NCBI RefSeq assembly: GCF_001666755.1 | Contig: NZ_LZJC01000020.1 | Coordinates: forward strand, 1 to 64,000 | Reading direction: 5' to 3' | Source of the DNA: Mycobacterium sp. E1214 | Lineage (GTDB): Bacteria > Actinomycetota > Actinomycetes > Mycobacteriales > Mycobacteriaceae | Length of the DNA stretch: 64,000 bases | Shown here: positions 9,910 to 21,310 of the stretch, piece by piece | How the letters are laid out: each line of letters opens with the position of its first letter | Position numbering within the stretch: the stretch's first letter is position 1 | The notes under the pieces: model-generated | The model's input: the letters and a program-made list of their open reading frames with translations, nothing else | Told to the model about the DNA's origin: nothing | The model's database searches: none | Translations under genes and position numbers: made by a program

Positions 9910-11391
9910 TCAGACGGCCGAGGGCAACGCCCCCCGAGCGGCCTCGTACGCCGCGCCCACCCGGTAGAGGCGGTCGTCGGCCAACGCGGGCGCCATGATC
10001 TGCAGCCCCACCGGCAGGCCGTCGTCCGGCGACAGGCCCGACGGCACGGACATGCCGCAATGCCCGGCCAGGTTCAGCGGCAGCGTGCACAAGTCGAACA
10101 GGTACATGGCCAGCGGGTCGTCGACCTTCTCGCCCAGCCCGAACGCCGTGGTCGGGGTGGCCGGCGAGACGACCACGTCCACCGATTCATACGCCCGGTC
10201 CAGGTCGCGGGCGATCAGCGTGCGCACCTTCTGCGCCTGGTTGTAGTAGGCGTCGTAGTACCCGGCCGACAGGGCGTAGGTGCCGATCATGATGCGGCGC
10301 TTGACCTCCGGCCCGAAACCGGCGGCGCGGGTCAGCGCCATCACCTCCTCGGCGCTGTGCGTCCCGTCGTCGCCGACCCGCAGCCCGTACCGCATCGCGT
10401 CGAAGCGGGCCAAGTTGCTCGACACCTCCGACGGCAGGATGAGGTAGTAGGCGGCCAGCGCGTGTTCGAAGTGCGGGCAATCGACTTCACTCACCTCGGC
10501 GCCCAGGCTGGACAGCTGCTCGACGGCGGCCTCGAAGGAGGCCAGCACCCCCGGCTGGTAACCCTCGCCGCGCAGCTGCTTGACCACCCCGACCCGCACG
10601 CCCCGCAGGTCGCCCGCGGCGCCCGCGCGGGCTGCGGCGACGACGTCGGGCACGGGCGCGTCGACGGAGGTGGAGTCCAGCGGGTCGTGGCCGGCGATCA
10701 CCTGGTGCAGCAGCGCGGTGTCGAGCACGGTGCGCGCGCACGGGCCGCCCTGATCCAGCGACGACGCGCACGCCACCAGCCCGTAGCGGGACACGGTGCC
10801 GTAGGTGGGCTTGACGCCGACCGTCGCGGTCAGCGCGGCCGGCTGGCGGATCGAGCCGCCGGTGTCGGACCCGATGGCCAACGGGGCCTGGAAGGCGGCC
10901 AGCGCCGCCGCGCTGCCGCCGCCGGAGCCCCCCGGCACGCGTTCGACGTTCCACGGGTTGCGGGTGGGGCCGAAGGCCGAGTTCTCGGTCGAGCTGCCCA
11001 TCGCGAACTCGTCCATGTTGGTCTTGCCCAGAATCGGGATGCCGGCGGCGCGCAGCCGCGTGGTGACGGTGGCGTCGTAGGGCGACCGCCAGCCCTCGAG
11101 GATTTTCGATCCGCAGGTGGTGGGCATGTCGGTGGTGGTGAACACGTCCTTGAGCGCGAGCGGCACCCCGGCCAGCGGCGACGGCAACCGTTCGCCCGCG
11201 GCCACCGCCTCGTCGACGACGGCCGCCGCGGCAAGCGCCTCGTCCGCGGCGACGTGCAGGAAGGCGTGGTAGCGATCGTCGGTCGCGGCGATCTGGTCCA
11301 GGCACGCCTGGGTGAGCTCGACCGAGGACAACTCCTTGGCGGCGATCCGGGCGGCCAGCGTCGCGGCGTCGGACCGGACGATGTCGTTCAC
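9910..11391 (-). CDS. gatA: Asp/Glu-tRNA amidotransferase subunit A
   Basis: 493 residues, amidase-signature family. It hydrolyses glutamine to supply ammonia for GatB. The catalytic Lys is in [12 protein letters not shown], and the Ser-cisSer/Ser region is [14 protein letters not shown] followed by [16 protein letters not shown] 11391 overlaps the gatC stop by four bases (GTGA), so the two are translationally coupled. I rejected the longer frame running back to 11790. Confidence 0.96.
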   Translation of the reverse strand: MNDIVRSDAATLAARIAAKELSSVELTQACLDQIAATDDRYHAFLHVAADEALAAAAVVDEAVAAGERLPSPLAGVPLALKDVFTTTDMPTTCGSKILEGWRSPYDATVTTRLRAAGIPILGKTNMDEFAMGSSTENSAFGPTRNPWNVERVPGGSGGGSAAALAAFQAPLAIGSDTGGSIRQPAALTATVGVKPTYGTVSRYGLVACASSLDQGGPCARTVLDTALLHQVIAGHDPLDSTSVDAPVPDVVAAARAGAAGDLRGVRVGVVKQLRGEGYQPGVLASFEAAVEQLSSLGAEVSEVDCPHFEHALAAYYLILPSEVSSNLARFDAMRYGLRVGDDGTHSAEEVMALTRAAGFGPEVKRRIMIGTYALSAGYYDAYYNQAQKVRTLIARDLDRAYESVDVVVSPATPTTAFGLGEKVDDPLAMYLFDLCTLPLNLAGHCGMSVPSGLSPDDGLPVGLQIMAPALADDRLYRVGAAYEAARGALPSAV

Positions 11392-11687
11392 TCGCTGTCC
11401 CCCAGGATCTGCGGCACCGCGAACCGGCCGTCGGCCGCCTCGGGCGCCTGGTCCAGCGCCTCGGCCTGCGTCAGGCAGGGGGCCGGCTCGTCGGGGCGGG
11501 TGACGTTGACGCTCTTGAGCGGGTTGTCGGTCGCTTCGACGCCGGTGACGTCGACCGCCTGCACCTGGCTGACGTGGGTCAGGATGGCGTCGAGCTGCCC
11601 GGCGAAGCTGTCGAGTTCGCCGTCGGTCAACGCCAGCCGGGACAGCCGGGCCAGGTGCGCCACCTCGTCGCGGGAGATCTGGGACAC
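11388..11687 (-). CDS. gatC: Asp/Glu-tRNA amidotransferase subunit C
   Basis: A 99-residue scaffold subunit that wraps around GatA and GatB. The conserved start [18 protein letters not shown] and the ending region with [11 protein letters not shown] are typical. A TAGGCT -10 box lies eight bases before the GTG start, so gatC-gatA may be transcribed as a leaderless message. The four-base overlap with gatA supports one operon. Confidence 0.94.
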   Translation of the reverse strand: MSQISRDEVAHLARLSRLALTDGELDSFAGQLDAILTHVSQVQAVDVTGVEATDNPLKSVNVTRPDEPAPCLTQAEALDQAPEAADGRFAVPQILGDSE

Positions 11688-11720
11688 GAGCGCAAAGCCT
11701 ATCGGGATCGGGCCCGCGAA

Positions 11721-11771
11721 CGTGAAGCTGGCCGCACGCTCGGCGCCAGCGTGAAGCTAACCGCACGCTCG
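11721..11771. repeat. Short direct repeat upstream of gatC
   Basis: A 22-bp motif starting CGTGAAGCTGGCCGCACGCT occurs at 11721-11742 and again at 11750-11771 with two differences. It fills most of the 116-base gap between gatC and the glycosyltransferase stop codon. Its role is unknown; it resembles the small dispersed repeats seen elsewhere in the window. Confidence 0.7.
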
Positions 11772-11803
11772 ACGGGGACGGCCCGCTCATCGCGACGCCG
11801 CGC

Positions 11804-13048
11804 TCACGCAGGCACCCTGTCGAGCAGGCTGTTGTAGATGGCGATGATCTTCTGGGTCTGCAGCGACTGCCGGCCGGCGTCGCGGTGGGCGGTGACCACC
11901 CGGGTCATCCGGCGCAGCGTGTCGCGATCCTCGGCGAGGGCGCGGATCGCCGCCGCCAGCGCATCAGGCGACGGGTCGGCGGCCAGGACGCCGCCGCCGT
12001 CGGGCACCGTCTCCCCCAGCGCGGGATCGCAATAGATCACGGGCAGCGACATCGCGACCGCCTCCAACAGGACGAGTCCCTGGGTGTCGAAGTCGTAGGA
12101 CGTGAACAGCAGCGCGTCACCCGACTTCATCGCGACCAGGCAGTCCTCGCGGTCGACGCGGCCGTGCAGGCGCACCCGGTGCGAGAGGCCGGCGGCGTCG
12201 ATCCTCTTGCGCATCGACGGCTCGAGGTGGCCTTCGCCGTAGATGTCGAGCGTGCAGCCGTCGACCCGGGCGACGGCTTCGAGCGCGGCCAGGGCCCGCT
12301 TCTCCGACGACAGGCGCCCGCACCAGATCAGCCGCAGCGGCGCACCGTCCGACGGGGCGGCCACGTCGACTTGCCGGGCCCGGTCGATGACGTCGTCGTC
12401 GACGCCGTTGGAGATCGCCGAGATCGGCCGGCTGACCCCGCGGCGGGCCAACGTCTGCGCGAAGTGTCGCGTCGGCGTGATCTCGTGGTCGACGGCCTGC
12501 GCGTGGGCCACCATCAGGCGCCAGGCCAGCCGCGAAGCCGCGGTCTCCTTCGCCGGGGTCAGGGTGAAGTCCGGCGAGATGTGCCGCTTCTGCATCTGGG
12601 CGAACAGCAGCGCCAGCGGCAGCGGCGTGGCGGTGGCTTGCTCGAAGTACACGTCGAAGCGCGTGTGCTTGGTCTGCACCACCGGGACCCCGTGCCGGCG
12701 CGCGGCCGCCACGCCCGCGATCGCGACGCCGAGGTCGCCCTGCGTGTGCACGATGTCGATGGGCGCCCGGGTGCGAAACGCCTTGTCGATGATCGCGCGA
12801 TTGGTTTTGGACGGCCACACGAAGACGAAGTCGTCGTGGCGGCCCAATGCGCGCATCAGTGGGGCGATCAACGGCACGGGCTTGAGTTCGACCACGCCGG
12901 GGTCCCGATCGACCGAGTGGGCCATCGGCGCGGTGAAGACGGTGACCTGGTGCCCGCACTGCTCCAGCGCACGACGCTGAGTGGCCACCGATACCTGCGT
13001 CCCGCCGAGACTGTCGGGGTGGAGGTCGGTGAAGAGGGCGACATGCAT
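11804..13048 (-). CDS. GT4-family glycosyltransferase, unknown acceptor
   Basis: 414 residues with two Rossmann domains (GT-B fold). The N-terminal acceptor domain starts [20 protein letters not shown]; the C-terminal nucleotide-sugar domain has [22 protein letters not shown]. In the E-x7-E motif the first acidic residue is Asp (DTQGLVLLE), seen in a subset of GT4 lipid or polysaccharide glycosyltransferases. ATG 13048 with GGAG upstream is preferred over an in-frame TTG one codon earlier. It is not at this place in the Mtb order I recall and is divergent from the ACT gene. Donor and acceptor cannot be named. Confidence 0.8.
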   Translation of the reverse strand: MHVALFTDLHPDSLGGTQVSVATQRRALEQCGHQVTVFTAPMAHSVDRDPGVVELKPVPLIAPLMRALGRHDDFVFVWPSKTNRAIIDKAFRTRAPIDIVHTQGDLGVAIAGVAAARRHGVPVVQTKHTRFDVYFEQATATPLPLALLFAQMQKRHISPDFTLTPAKETAASRLAWRLMVAHAQAVDHEITPTRHFAQTLARRGVSRPISAISNGVDDDVIDRARQVDVAAPSDGAPLRLIWCGRLSSEKRALAALEAVARVDGCTLDIYGEGHLEPSMRKRIDAAGLSHRVRLHGRVDREDCLVAMKSGDALLFTSYDFDTQGLVLLEAVAMSLPVIYCDPALGETVPDGGGVLAADPSPDALAAAIRALAEDRDTLRRMTRVVTAHRDAGRQSLQTQKIIAIYNSLLDRVPA

Positions 13049-13263
13049 CAAGGGACTCCAGAAGTTAGGTCGGTTGGGCGCTCATCGGCGCTGGTCAACG
13101 GCGTACGACCTGACGCGTTCGCTGATCGCGCGGAAAGGTCAAGTAGCCGCAGCCGCCATCCTACTGAGCGCCACGCCGCCGGGCGGTCGGTCGCCGGTGA
13201 GCGCGGGTCGCGAGGGGTTGTGCGGAAATGCCACGCGCGCCGCACTGTGCGACAGTGTTGGCC

Positions 13264-13920
13264 GTGCCGTCGTATCTGTTACGCATCGAGCTCGTCGACC
13301 GCCCGGGCAGCCTGGGGTCGCTGGCCGTGGCGCTCGGGTCGGTGGGCGCGGACATCTTGTCGCTCGACGTCGTGGAACGCAGCTCCGGATACGCGATCGA
13401 CGACCTGGTCATCGAGCTGCCGCCGGGGGCGATGCCCGACACCCTGATCACGGCCGCCGAGTCGCTGTCCGGGGTGCGCGTGGACAGCGTGCGCCCGCAC
13501 ACCGGCCTGCTGGAGGCGCACCGCGAGCTGGAGCTGCTCGACCACGTCGCGGCCGCCGAGGACAACGCGACGCGGTTGCAGGTGCTCGCCGACGAGGCGC
13601 CCAAGGTGCTGCGGGTCAGCTGGTGCACGGTGATCCACGGCGGCGACGGACTCCTCGAGCGGCTGGCCGGCAGCCCCGGCGCCCCCGAGACGCGGGCCGA
13701 CTCGGCCCCCTGGCTGCCGATCGAGCACGCCGTCACGCTGGACAACACCGCCGACTGGGTGCCGCAGGCGTGGCGCGACATGGACACGACGATGGTCGCC
13801 GCCCCGCTCGGCGACGCGCACACCGCGGTGATCCTGGGCCGCCCCGGCCCCGAGTTCCGGCCGTCGGAGGTGGCCCGGCTGGGTTACCTGGCCGGCATCA
13901 TCGCCACGATGCTGCGCTGA
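13264..13920 (+). CDS. ACT-domain protein (Rv3013-like)
   Basis: 218 residues. An N-terminal ACT domain (VPSYLLRIELVDRPGSLGSL to about residue 75) would bind an amino acid or similar ligand. The C-terminal half is conserved in mycobacteria (WLPIEHAVTL, PEFRPSEVARLGYLAGIIATMLR) without a known domain. It closely matches the Mtb Rv3013 sequence as I remember it. GTG 13264 gives the family length. Function is unknown; a regulatory or sensor role is only inferred from the ACT domain. Confidence 0.85.
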   Translation: MPSYLLRIELVDRPGSLGSLAVALGSVGADILSLDVVERSSGYAIDDLVIELPPGAMPDTLITAAESLSGVRVDSVRPHTGLLEAHRELELLDHVAAAEDNATRLQVLADEAPKVLRVSWCTVIHGGDGLLERLAGSPGAPETRADSAPWLPIEHAVTLDNTADWVPQAWRDMDTTMVAAPLGDAHTAVILGRPGPEFRPSEVARLGYLAGIIATMLR

Positions 13921-13921
13921 G

Positions 13922-16834
13922 TCAGCGCACAGCCGCCGGTTCGGGGGTGGGGGCCACCGCCTCGTCGTCGTCCTCCCACAGCAGCAGCTGACGCACCGCC
14001 GGGCGCGGCCCGTAGGGCCGCAGCATCGTGCTGGCCGGGCGTGGGCGCACCCGTTGCGGCCACCAGAACCAGCGGCCCAACAGCGTCGCCACGGCCGGCG
14101 TCATGAACGACCGCACGATCAGCGTGTCGAACAGCAGCCCCAGGCCGATCGTCGTGCCGATCTGCCCGAGCACCTGGAAGCCGCTGAACACGAAGGCGCA
14201 CATGGTGAGCGCGAAGACGAGCCCGGCGGAGGTGACCACCGAGCCGGACCCGGCCATGGCGCGGATGACGCCGGTCTTCAAGCCGGCGTGGATCTCTTCG
14301 CGGAACCGCGAGATCAGCAGCAGGTTGTAGTCGGATCCCACCGCCAGCAGCAAGATGACGGCCAGCGCCAGCACCACCCAGTACAGCTGGATGCCGAGCA
14401 TGTACTGCCACACCAGCACGGATAACCCGAACGACGCACCCAACGACAGCGCCACCGTGCCGACGATGACCAGCGCGGCGATCAGGCTGCGCGTGATGAT
14501 CATCATGATGAGCAGGATGAGGCTGAGCGCCGCGAACGCCACGATCATCAGGTCGTACTTGGCGCCGCCCTGGATGTCCTTGTACGTCGCGGCGGTCCCG
14601 CCGAGGTAGACCTTGGCGTCGGCCAGCGGCGTGCCCTTCAAGGATTCGTGCGCGGCCTTGGTGATCGGGTCGATGTGCGAAATGCCCTGCGGCGTCGCGG
14701 GATCGCCGTCGTGGGTGACGATCATCCGCACGGCCTTGCCGTCGGGCGACAGGAACAGTTTCAGGCCGCGCTTGAAGTCGGGGTTGCTGAACACCTCGGG
14801 CGGCAGGTAGAAGGTGTCGTCGTTCTTGGCGGCGTCGAACGCGCGCCCCAGCGCCGTCGCGTTGTCGATCGCGGCCGCCGTCTGCGCGTAGATACCCGAC
14901 AGGGTGGCGTAATTGGCCAGTGTCAGATCGCGATTGGTCTGCTGGCTGGCGATCTGCGGCGGTATCAGCCCCACGAGTTGGGGCTGGAGCGCGTCCAGCT
15001 TGTCCAGGGTGGCCGTCAGGTTCTCGAATTTCTCGGTGAGCTGGTCGATCCCGTCGAGGGCGTCGAACAGCGACCGGAACGCGAAGCAGATCGGGATGTC
15101 GTAACAGTGTTTCTCCCAATAGAAATAGGAGCGGACCGGCCGGAAGAAGTCGTCGAAGTTGGCGATCTTGTCGCGCAGGTCCTTGATCGTGTCGATCGTG
15201 TCGTGGAAGTTCTGCGCCTCGCTGTGGGTGCTGTCGGCGAGCTGCTGCTGCAAGACGTACTGCTGTTTCAAGATGTTGATCGTCTTGCCCAGTTCGCCGG
15301 CCTGGCGCAGCAGGTCGTCGGCCCGATCCCGTTGGTAGGTAAGGTTTTCCTGCTGGGCGGCGCTTTGATTGCTCACCACGAACGCCAGCGAGCTGTGGTC
15401 GAGCGGGGTGCCCAGCGGTCGCGTGATGGTCTGCACCTGGGCGACGCCGGGGACGTGGAAGACGCCCTTGGCCACCCTGTCGATCACCAGCATGTCGGCG
15501 GGGTTGCGCATGTCGTGATCGGCTTGCAGCATCAGCAATTCGGGCTCCAGCCGGGCCCGCGAGAAGTGCCGCTCGGCGGCGGTGTAGCCGATGTTGGCCG
15601 GGGCGCTCTGCGGCATGTAGGGGCGGGTGTCGTAGCTGGTGGTGTAGCCCGGCAATGCGAGCAGACCCACCAGGGCCAGTGCGCTCGCCGCCGCGAGGAC
15701 GGCGCCCGGCCAGCGGACGATCGCGGTGCCGATCCGCCGCCAACCCCGGGTCTGGATGGCCCGCTTGGGGTCGAAGACACCCACCGACGAGCCCAGCGCC
15801 AGGATGGCAGGGCCGAGGGTGAGCGCGGCGAGCAGGGCGACGACGATGCCCAGCGCCGCCGGGATGCCCAGGCTCTGGAAGTACGGCAGCCGGGTGAAAC
15901 TCAGGCATGCCACCGCGCCCGCGACGGTGAGCCCGGAGCCCAGCACGATGTGGGCCGTCCCGTGATACATGGTGTAGAAGGCCGATTCGCGATCCTCGCC
16001 GGATCCGCGCGCTTCCTGGTAGCGGCCGACGAAGAAGATCGCGTAGTCCGTCCCGGCGGCCACCACCAACAGGGTCAGCAGGTTGGTCGCGTACGTCGAC
16101 AACCCGATGACGCCGGCGTTGCCGAGGAAGGCGACGATGCCGCGCGCGGCGGACATCTCGATGAGGACCGTGGCGAGCGTCAACAACGTGGTGAACACCG
16201 AGCGGTAGACGAAGAACAGCATCAGCGCGATCATCCCGATGGTGATCGTGGTGACCTTGGCGGTGCCCTGGCTACCGACGTCGAATTGGTCGGAGATCAG
16301 CGGGGCGGGGCCGGTGACGTAGGTCTTGAGCCCCGGCGGCCGCGGGGTGTGGTCGACGATATCGCGAAGCGCGCCAACGGATTCGTTGGCCAACGCCGAA
16401 CCCTGGTTGCCCGCCGTGTTCACCTGGACGTAGGCGGCCTTGCCGTCGCTGCTCTGCGAGCCTGCCGCGGTCAGCGTGTCACCCCAGTAGTCCTGGACGT
16501 GTTCGACGTGCTTGTGGTCCTGCTCGAATTTGCGGATCAGCGAGTCGTAATAGCGGTGGGCGTCCGCGCCGAGCGGCTGGTCACCCTCCAAGACGATCAT
16601 GGCGGTGCTGTCGGTGTCGAACTCGTGGAACGACTGGCCGATCGCCTTGATTGCCTTGAGCGACGGCGCATCTGGCGAATTCAGCGCGACGTTGTGGGTC
16701 TTGCCGACCTCTTCGAGTTGCGGCACCGCGATGTTGGTGATCGCGGCCAGCGCGACCCAGAGCAGCAGGATCGGCAGGGCGAGGCGCCGAATGGTGCGCG
16801 GTATCCGCGCCCGCTGGGGTCCGTCAGTGCTCAT
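13922..16834 (-). CDS. MmpL-family RND transporter (MmpL4/5-like)
   Basis: 970 residues, typical MmpL length. Twelve transmembrane helices are expected, with two large periplasmic loops (about residues 40-200 and 430-760). The proton-relay Asp-Tyr pairs are intact in both halves: AAGTDYAIFFVGRYQEAR and VGSDYNLLLISRFREE. It probably exports lipids, siderophores or drugs using the proton gradient. It lies seven bases after the mmpS stop codon, and both are downstream of a TetR gene and operator. TetR-controlled mmpS-mmpL pairs in M. abscessus affect clofazimine and bedaquiline susceptibility; whether this one does is unknown. Confidence 0.93.
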   Translation of the reverse strand: MSTDGPQRARIPRTIRRLALPILLLWVALAAITNIAVPQLEEVGKTHNVALNSPDAPSLKAIKAIGQSFHEFDTDSTAMIVLEGDQPLGADAHRYYDSLIRKFEQDHKHVEHVQDYWGDTLTAAGSQSSDGKAAYVQVNTAGNQGSALANESVGALRDIVDHTPRPPGLKTYVTGPAPLISDQFDVGSQGTAKVTTITIGMIALMLFFVYRSVFTTLLTLATVLIEMSAARGIVAFLGNAGVIGLSTYATNLLTLLVVAAGTDYAIFFVGRYQEARGSGEDRESAFYTMYHGTAHIVLGSGLTVAGAVACLSFTRLPYFQSLGIPAALGIVVALLAALTLGPAILALGSSVGVFDPKRAIQTRGWRRIGTAIVRWPGAVLAAASALALVGLLALPGYTTSYDTRPYMPQSAPANIGYTAAERHFSRARLEPELLMLQADHDMRNPADMLVIDRVAKGVFHVPGVAQVQTITRPLGTPLDHSSLAFVVSNQSAAQQENLTYQRDRADDLLRQAGELGKTINILKQQYVLQQQLADSTHSEAQNFHDTIDTIKDLRDKIANFDDFFRPVRSYFYWEKHCYDIPICFAFRSLFDALDGIDQLTEKFENLTATLDKLDALQPQLVGLIPPQIASQQTNRDLTLANYATLSGIYAQTAAAIDNATALGRAFDAAKNDDTFYLPPEVFSNPDFKRGLKLFLSPDGKAVRMIVTHDGDPATPQGISHIDPITKAAHESLKGTPLADAKVYLGGTAATYKDIQGGAKYDLMIVAFAALSLILLIMMIITRSLIAALVIVGTVALSLGASFGLSVLVWQYMLGIQLYWVVLALAVILLLAVGSDYNLLLISRFREEIHAGLKTGVIRAMAGSGSVVTSAGLVFALTMCAFVFSGFQVLGQIGTTIGLGLLFDTLIVRSFMTPAVATLLGRWFWWPQRVRPRPASTMLRPYGPRPAVRQLLLWEDDDEAVAPTPEPAAVR

Positions 16835-16841
16835 AGGGCGG

Positions 16842-17321
16842 TCATCCCGACTTGTCTAGGCAGAAGGTGTAGGCGTCGGCCTTGTGGACGGTGCGTTCGT
16901 CCTTGACAGCGCCGTTGACGGTGATGCGGCAGCCGAGGGTGTCCCCGTCGCCCTGCGCCACGACGTTGCCCACGATCGCGGGCTCGGTGCTGGTGATGGT
17001 GAACGACCACGGCAACGGCGCGTTCGTCACCTGCTGCGGCTGGGCGTTGACGTCAAGGTAGTTGATGGTGGCGGTCGCGCCGGGCGCGCCGAACACCTCG
17101 AGCACCACCTGTTTGGGGTTGAACGGAACGATCTCGTTGGACAACCCGCTGTTGGCCGAGGTGTTGTCCGCGGAGCCGAAGATCCCGTGCAGGCGGTAAA
17201 TGGCGAATCCCGAGATCGCGACCACGAGCACCGCGACCAGCACCATCCACCGCCGGGCGAGGAGGTTGGACACGGGCATCGCCTTCACGCGCCGGCCTTT
17301 CGGTGGTCGGGTGTTCACCAT
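16842..17321 (-). CDS. MmpS-family accessory protein
   Basis: Up to 159 residues. One transmembrane helix (WMVLVAVLVVAISGFAIYRL) is followed by the extracytoplasmic MmpS domain with INYLDVNAQPQQV, PWSFTITS, AQGDGDTLGCRITVNG and KDERTVHKADAYTFC. MmpS proteins assist their cognate MmpL. The two Cys (in LGCRIT and TFCLDK) could form a disulfide. The start is uncertain: ATG 17321 or the internal ATG 17279 (MPVSNLL). A perfect 9-bp inverted repeat lies 46 bases upstream of 17321. Confidence 0.9.
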   Translation of the reverse strand: MVNTRPPKGRRVKAMPVSNLLARRWMVLVAVLVVAISGFAIYRLHGIFGSADNTSANSGLSNEIVPFNPKQVVLEVFGAPGATATINYLDVNAQPQQVTNAPLPWSFTITSTEPAIVGNVVAQGDGDTLGCRITVNGAVKDERTVHKADAYTFCLDKSG

Positions 17322-17366
17322 CGCTTGGGTGCTGCGCTCGCCGCCGAACCTGGGCGGCAGCTATGA

Positions 17367-17389
17367 CAGTACGGTACTGGACCGTACTG
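17367..17389. promoter_or_regulatory. Likely TetR operator upstream of mmpS-mmpL
   Basis: Perfect inverted repeat CAGTACGGT, 5-base spacer ACTGG, ACCGTACTG. It sits in the 87-base gap between the tetR stop and the mmpS start. Length and symmetry fit a TetR dimer site. Binding is inferred, not shown. Confidence 0.75.
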
Positions 17390-17408
17390 AACAAGGGACT
17401 CGCCGTGC

Positions 17409-18008
17409 TTACCCGGCGGTGTGCGTCAGGCCCGGGATGAGGAACCCGTCGACCAGGGCCTGCACCGTCCGGCGGGTGGGTGGGCGCCCCGGGATGATCG
17501 CCCGGAAGATCAGATAACCGGGCAGCAGGTCCCACAATTCGTCGTCGGCGGCGGCGTCCTCGGCGATCTCGCCGCGGTCGATGGCCTGTTGCAGCACGTG
17601 ACGAATCACGGCCTTGCGCTGCTTGAGGAATTGCTCTTGCATGGCCTCGTTCAGCGCGGGGTGCCGGGACACCTCGACCATCACCGCGCGGATGGTGCTG
17701 GCGTGTTCGCGGCCGTGCTGGCCGCAGGCCTCCCCCAGCAGCAGCAGATCACCGCGCAGGGTGCCGGTGTTGGGCGTGGGGGCGACCTGACGGACGCCCT
17801 CGATGAAGGCGGCCAACACCAGTTCGGCCTTCGACGGCCAGCGTCGGTACACGGTCGCCTTGCTGGCGCGCGCCGCGGCCGCCACCGCGTCCACCGTCAA
17901 CTGGTCATAACCGTGTTCCTGCAGCAGTTTCAGGGTGGCCGCCAAGATCTCCGCCTCGCGGGGTGACCAGGGCGACGCCTGCGCGCACGGGTCGGCCGTC
18001 TGAGTCAT
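17409..18008 (-). CDS. TetR-family transcriptional regulator
   Basis: 199 residues from ATG 18008 (an alternative start lies at 18020). The N-terminal helix-turn-helix is REAEILAATLKLLQEHGYDQ then AAAARASKATVYRRWPSK. The C-terminal ligand domain is of the TetR_C_11 type. It is transcribed toward mmpS-mmpL with a palindromic operator in between, so it probably represses that pair and perhaps responds to the exported compound. Ligand unknown. Confidence 0.88.
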   Translation of the reverse strand: MTQTADPCAQASPWSPREAEILAATLKLLQEHGYDQLTVDAVAAAARASKATVYRRWPSKAELVLAAFIEGVRQVAPTPNTGTLRGDLLLLGEACGQHGREHASTIRAVMVEVSRHPALNEAMQEQFLKQRKAVIRHVLQQAIDRGEIAEDAAADDELWDLLPGYLIFRAIIPGRPPTRRTVQALVDGFLIPGLTHTAG

Positions 18009-18065
18009 AGCGCCCACCATAGAACCGGCGGCGGGGAAAGGCCCAGCGCCGCGCGTCGCCCGCGG

Positions 18066-19166
18066 TCAGGCCAGGGCACGCTCGATGTCGGCCAGCAGGT
18101 CGTCGGTATCCTCGATTCCCGTTGCGAGGCGGGCGAATCCGGCGGGAACGGCGTCGCCCCAGCGCGCCCGGCGGTCCACCGAGGTGTGGATGCCGCCGAA
18201 GCTGGTGGCCGCGACGAGCAGCTCGCTGCGCCGCACCAGCGCGTGCACCGCGGCGGCGTCGGCCAGCTCGATCGACACCAGGGCGCCGAACCGGCGCATC
18301 TGCGCCGCCGCCACCGGGTGCGCCGGATCGTCGGGCAGCCCCGGGTAACGCACGGCACGCACCGCCGGGTGCCGCGCCAGCAAAGCCGCCACGGCCGCGG
18401 CGTTCTGGCATTGCCGCTCGAACCGCAGCCCGGCCGAGCCGAGGCTGCGCAGCAGCAGCCACGCCTCGAAACCGCCGAGGATCGCGCCGGCCAGCAGCCG
18501 CTGGCGCTCGACGCCGGCGAGCGCCTCGGGAGCGCCCGCGACGTACCCGGCCAACAGATCGCTGTGCCCGGACAGCGACTTGGTGGCGCTGGCGACCACC
18601 AGGTCGGCGCCGAGGGTCAGCGGCTGCTGGCCCAGCGGCGTCGCCGCGGTGTTGTCGACGATCAACCGCGCGCCGCGGCCGTGGCAGATCGCGGCCAACC
18701 GGCGCACGTCGACCGCGTCGAGCGCCGGGTTGGTGGGGGTCTCGGCCAGCACCACGTCGGCCCGCGCGGCGGCGTCGTAGACCTGGGCGCTGGTGGCCTC
18801 GACGACCGTCACTGCGGCGGGCGCGAGGTTCTCGGCGGCATACCGGCGCACCTGGTAGTAGCCGTCGGCCGGGACCACCAACGTGGACCCGGGTGGGGCG
18901 TGGGCGCGCAGCGCCGCGGCGATGGCCGCCATGCCGGAGCCGAAGACCAGCGCGCCCGCCGCCGATTCCAGCTCGGCGAGCGCCGACTCCACCCGCAGCC
19001 ACGTGGGGTTGAAGCCGCGGCCGTAACCGCCGGCGTCGGCGGCCTCGTCGTCGGACAGGTGGTAGGTCGACGCCAGCACCGCCGGCGCGGCGACGGGGTC
19101 GCCGGGCACCGCCGCGGCGCTCGACGCCTTGACCGCGCGGGTGGAATCGCCGTAGCCGCGGCTCAT
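18066..19166 (-). CDS. Cys/Met-metabolism PLP-dependent lyase
   Basis: 366 residues. Fold-type I PLP enzyme of the cystathionine gamma-synthase/lyase family. The PLP Lys is in VVASATKSLSGHSDLLAGY. Other conserved parts are FGSGMAAIAAAL, AETPTNP, VDNTAATP and the C-terminal TGIEDTDDLLADIERAL. Whether it is a beta-lyase, gamma-lyase or gamma-synthase cannot be settled from sequence alone. ATG 19166 (MSRGYGD) is preferred over the longer frame. It sits beside the tetR-mmpSL cluster and ligA and is absent from the Mtb order I recall here. Confidence 0.82.
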   Translation of the reverse strand: MSRGYGDSTRAVKASSAAAVPGDPVAAPAVLASTYHLSDDEAADAGGYGRGFNPTWLRVESALAELESAAGALVFGSGMAAIAAALRAHAPPGSTLVVPADGYYQVRRYAAENLAPAAVTVVEATSAQVYDAAARADVVLAETPTNPALDAVDVRRLAAICHGRGARLIVDNTAATPLGQQPLTLGADLVVASATKSLSGHSDLLAGYVAGAPEALAGVERQRLLAGAILGGFEAWLLLRSLGSAGLRFERQCQNAAAVAALLARHPAVRAVRYPGLPDDPAHPVAAAQMRRFGALVSIELADAAAVHALVRRSELLVAATSFGGIHTSVDRRARWGDAVPAGFARLATGIEDTDDLLADIERALA

Positions 19167-19191
19167 CGACGGCGACCCCTCGCTACCGGCG

Positions 19192-21282
<2,091 letters not shown>

Positions 21283-21310
21283 CTATCGGAGGCCGCCGAC
21301 ACCCCGGCGC

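Noticed and set aside
14648..16906. 752-codon plus-strand ORF over mmpL
   Set aside because: Antisense shadow of a clear MmpL gene; translation has no domain.
17367..17389. Palindrome as a terminator for tetR
   Set aside because: There is no U-tract and the sequence is upstream of mmpS at operator position; a TetR site is the better reading.
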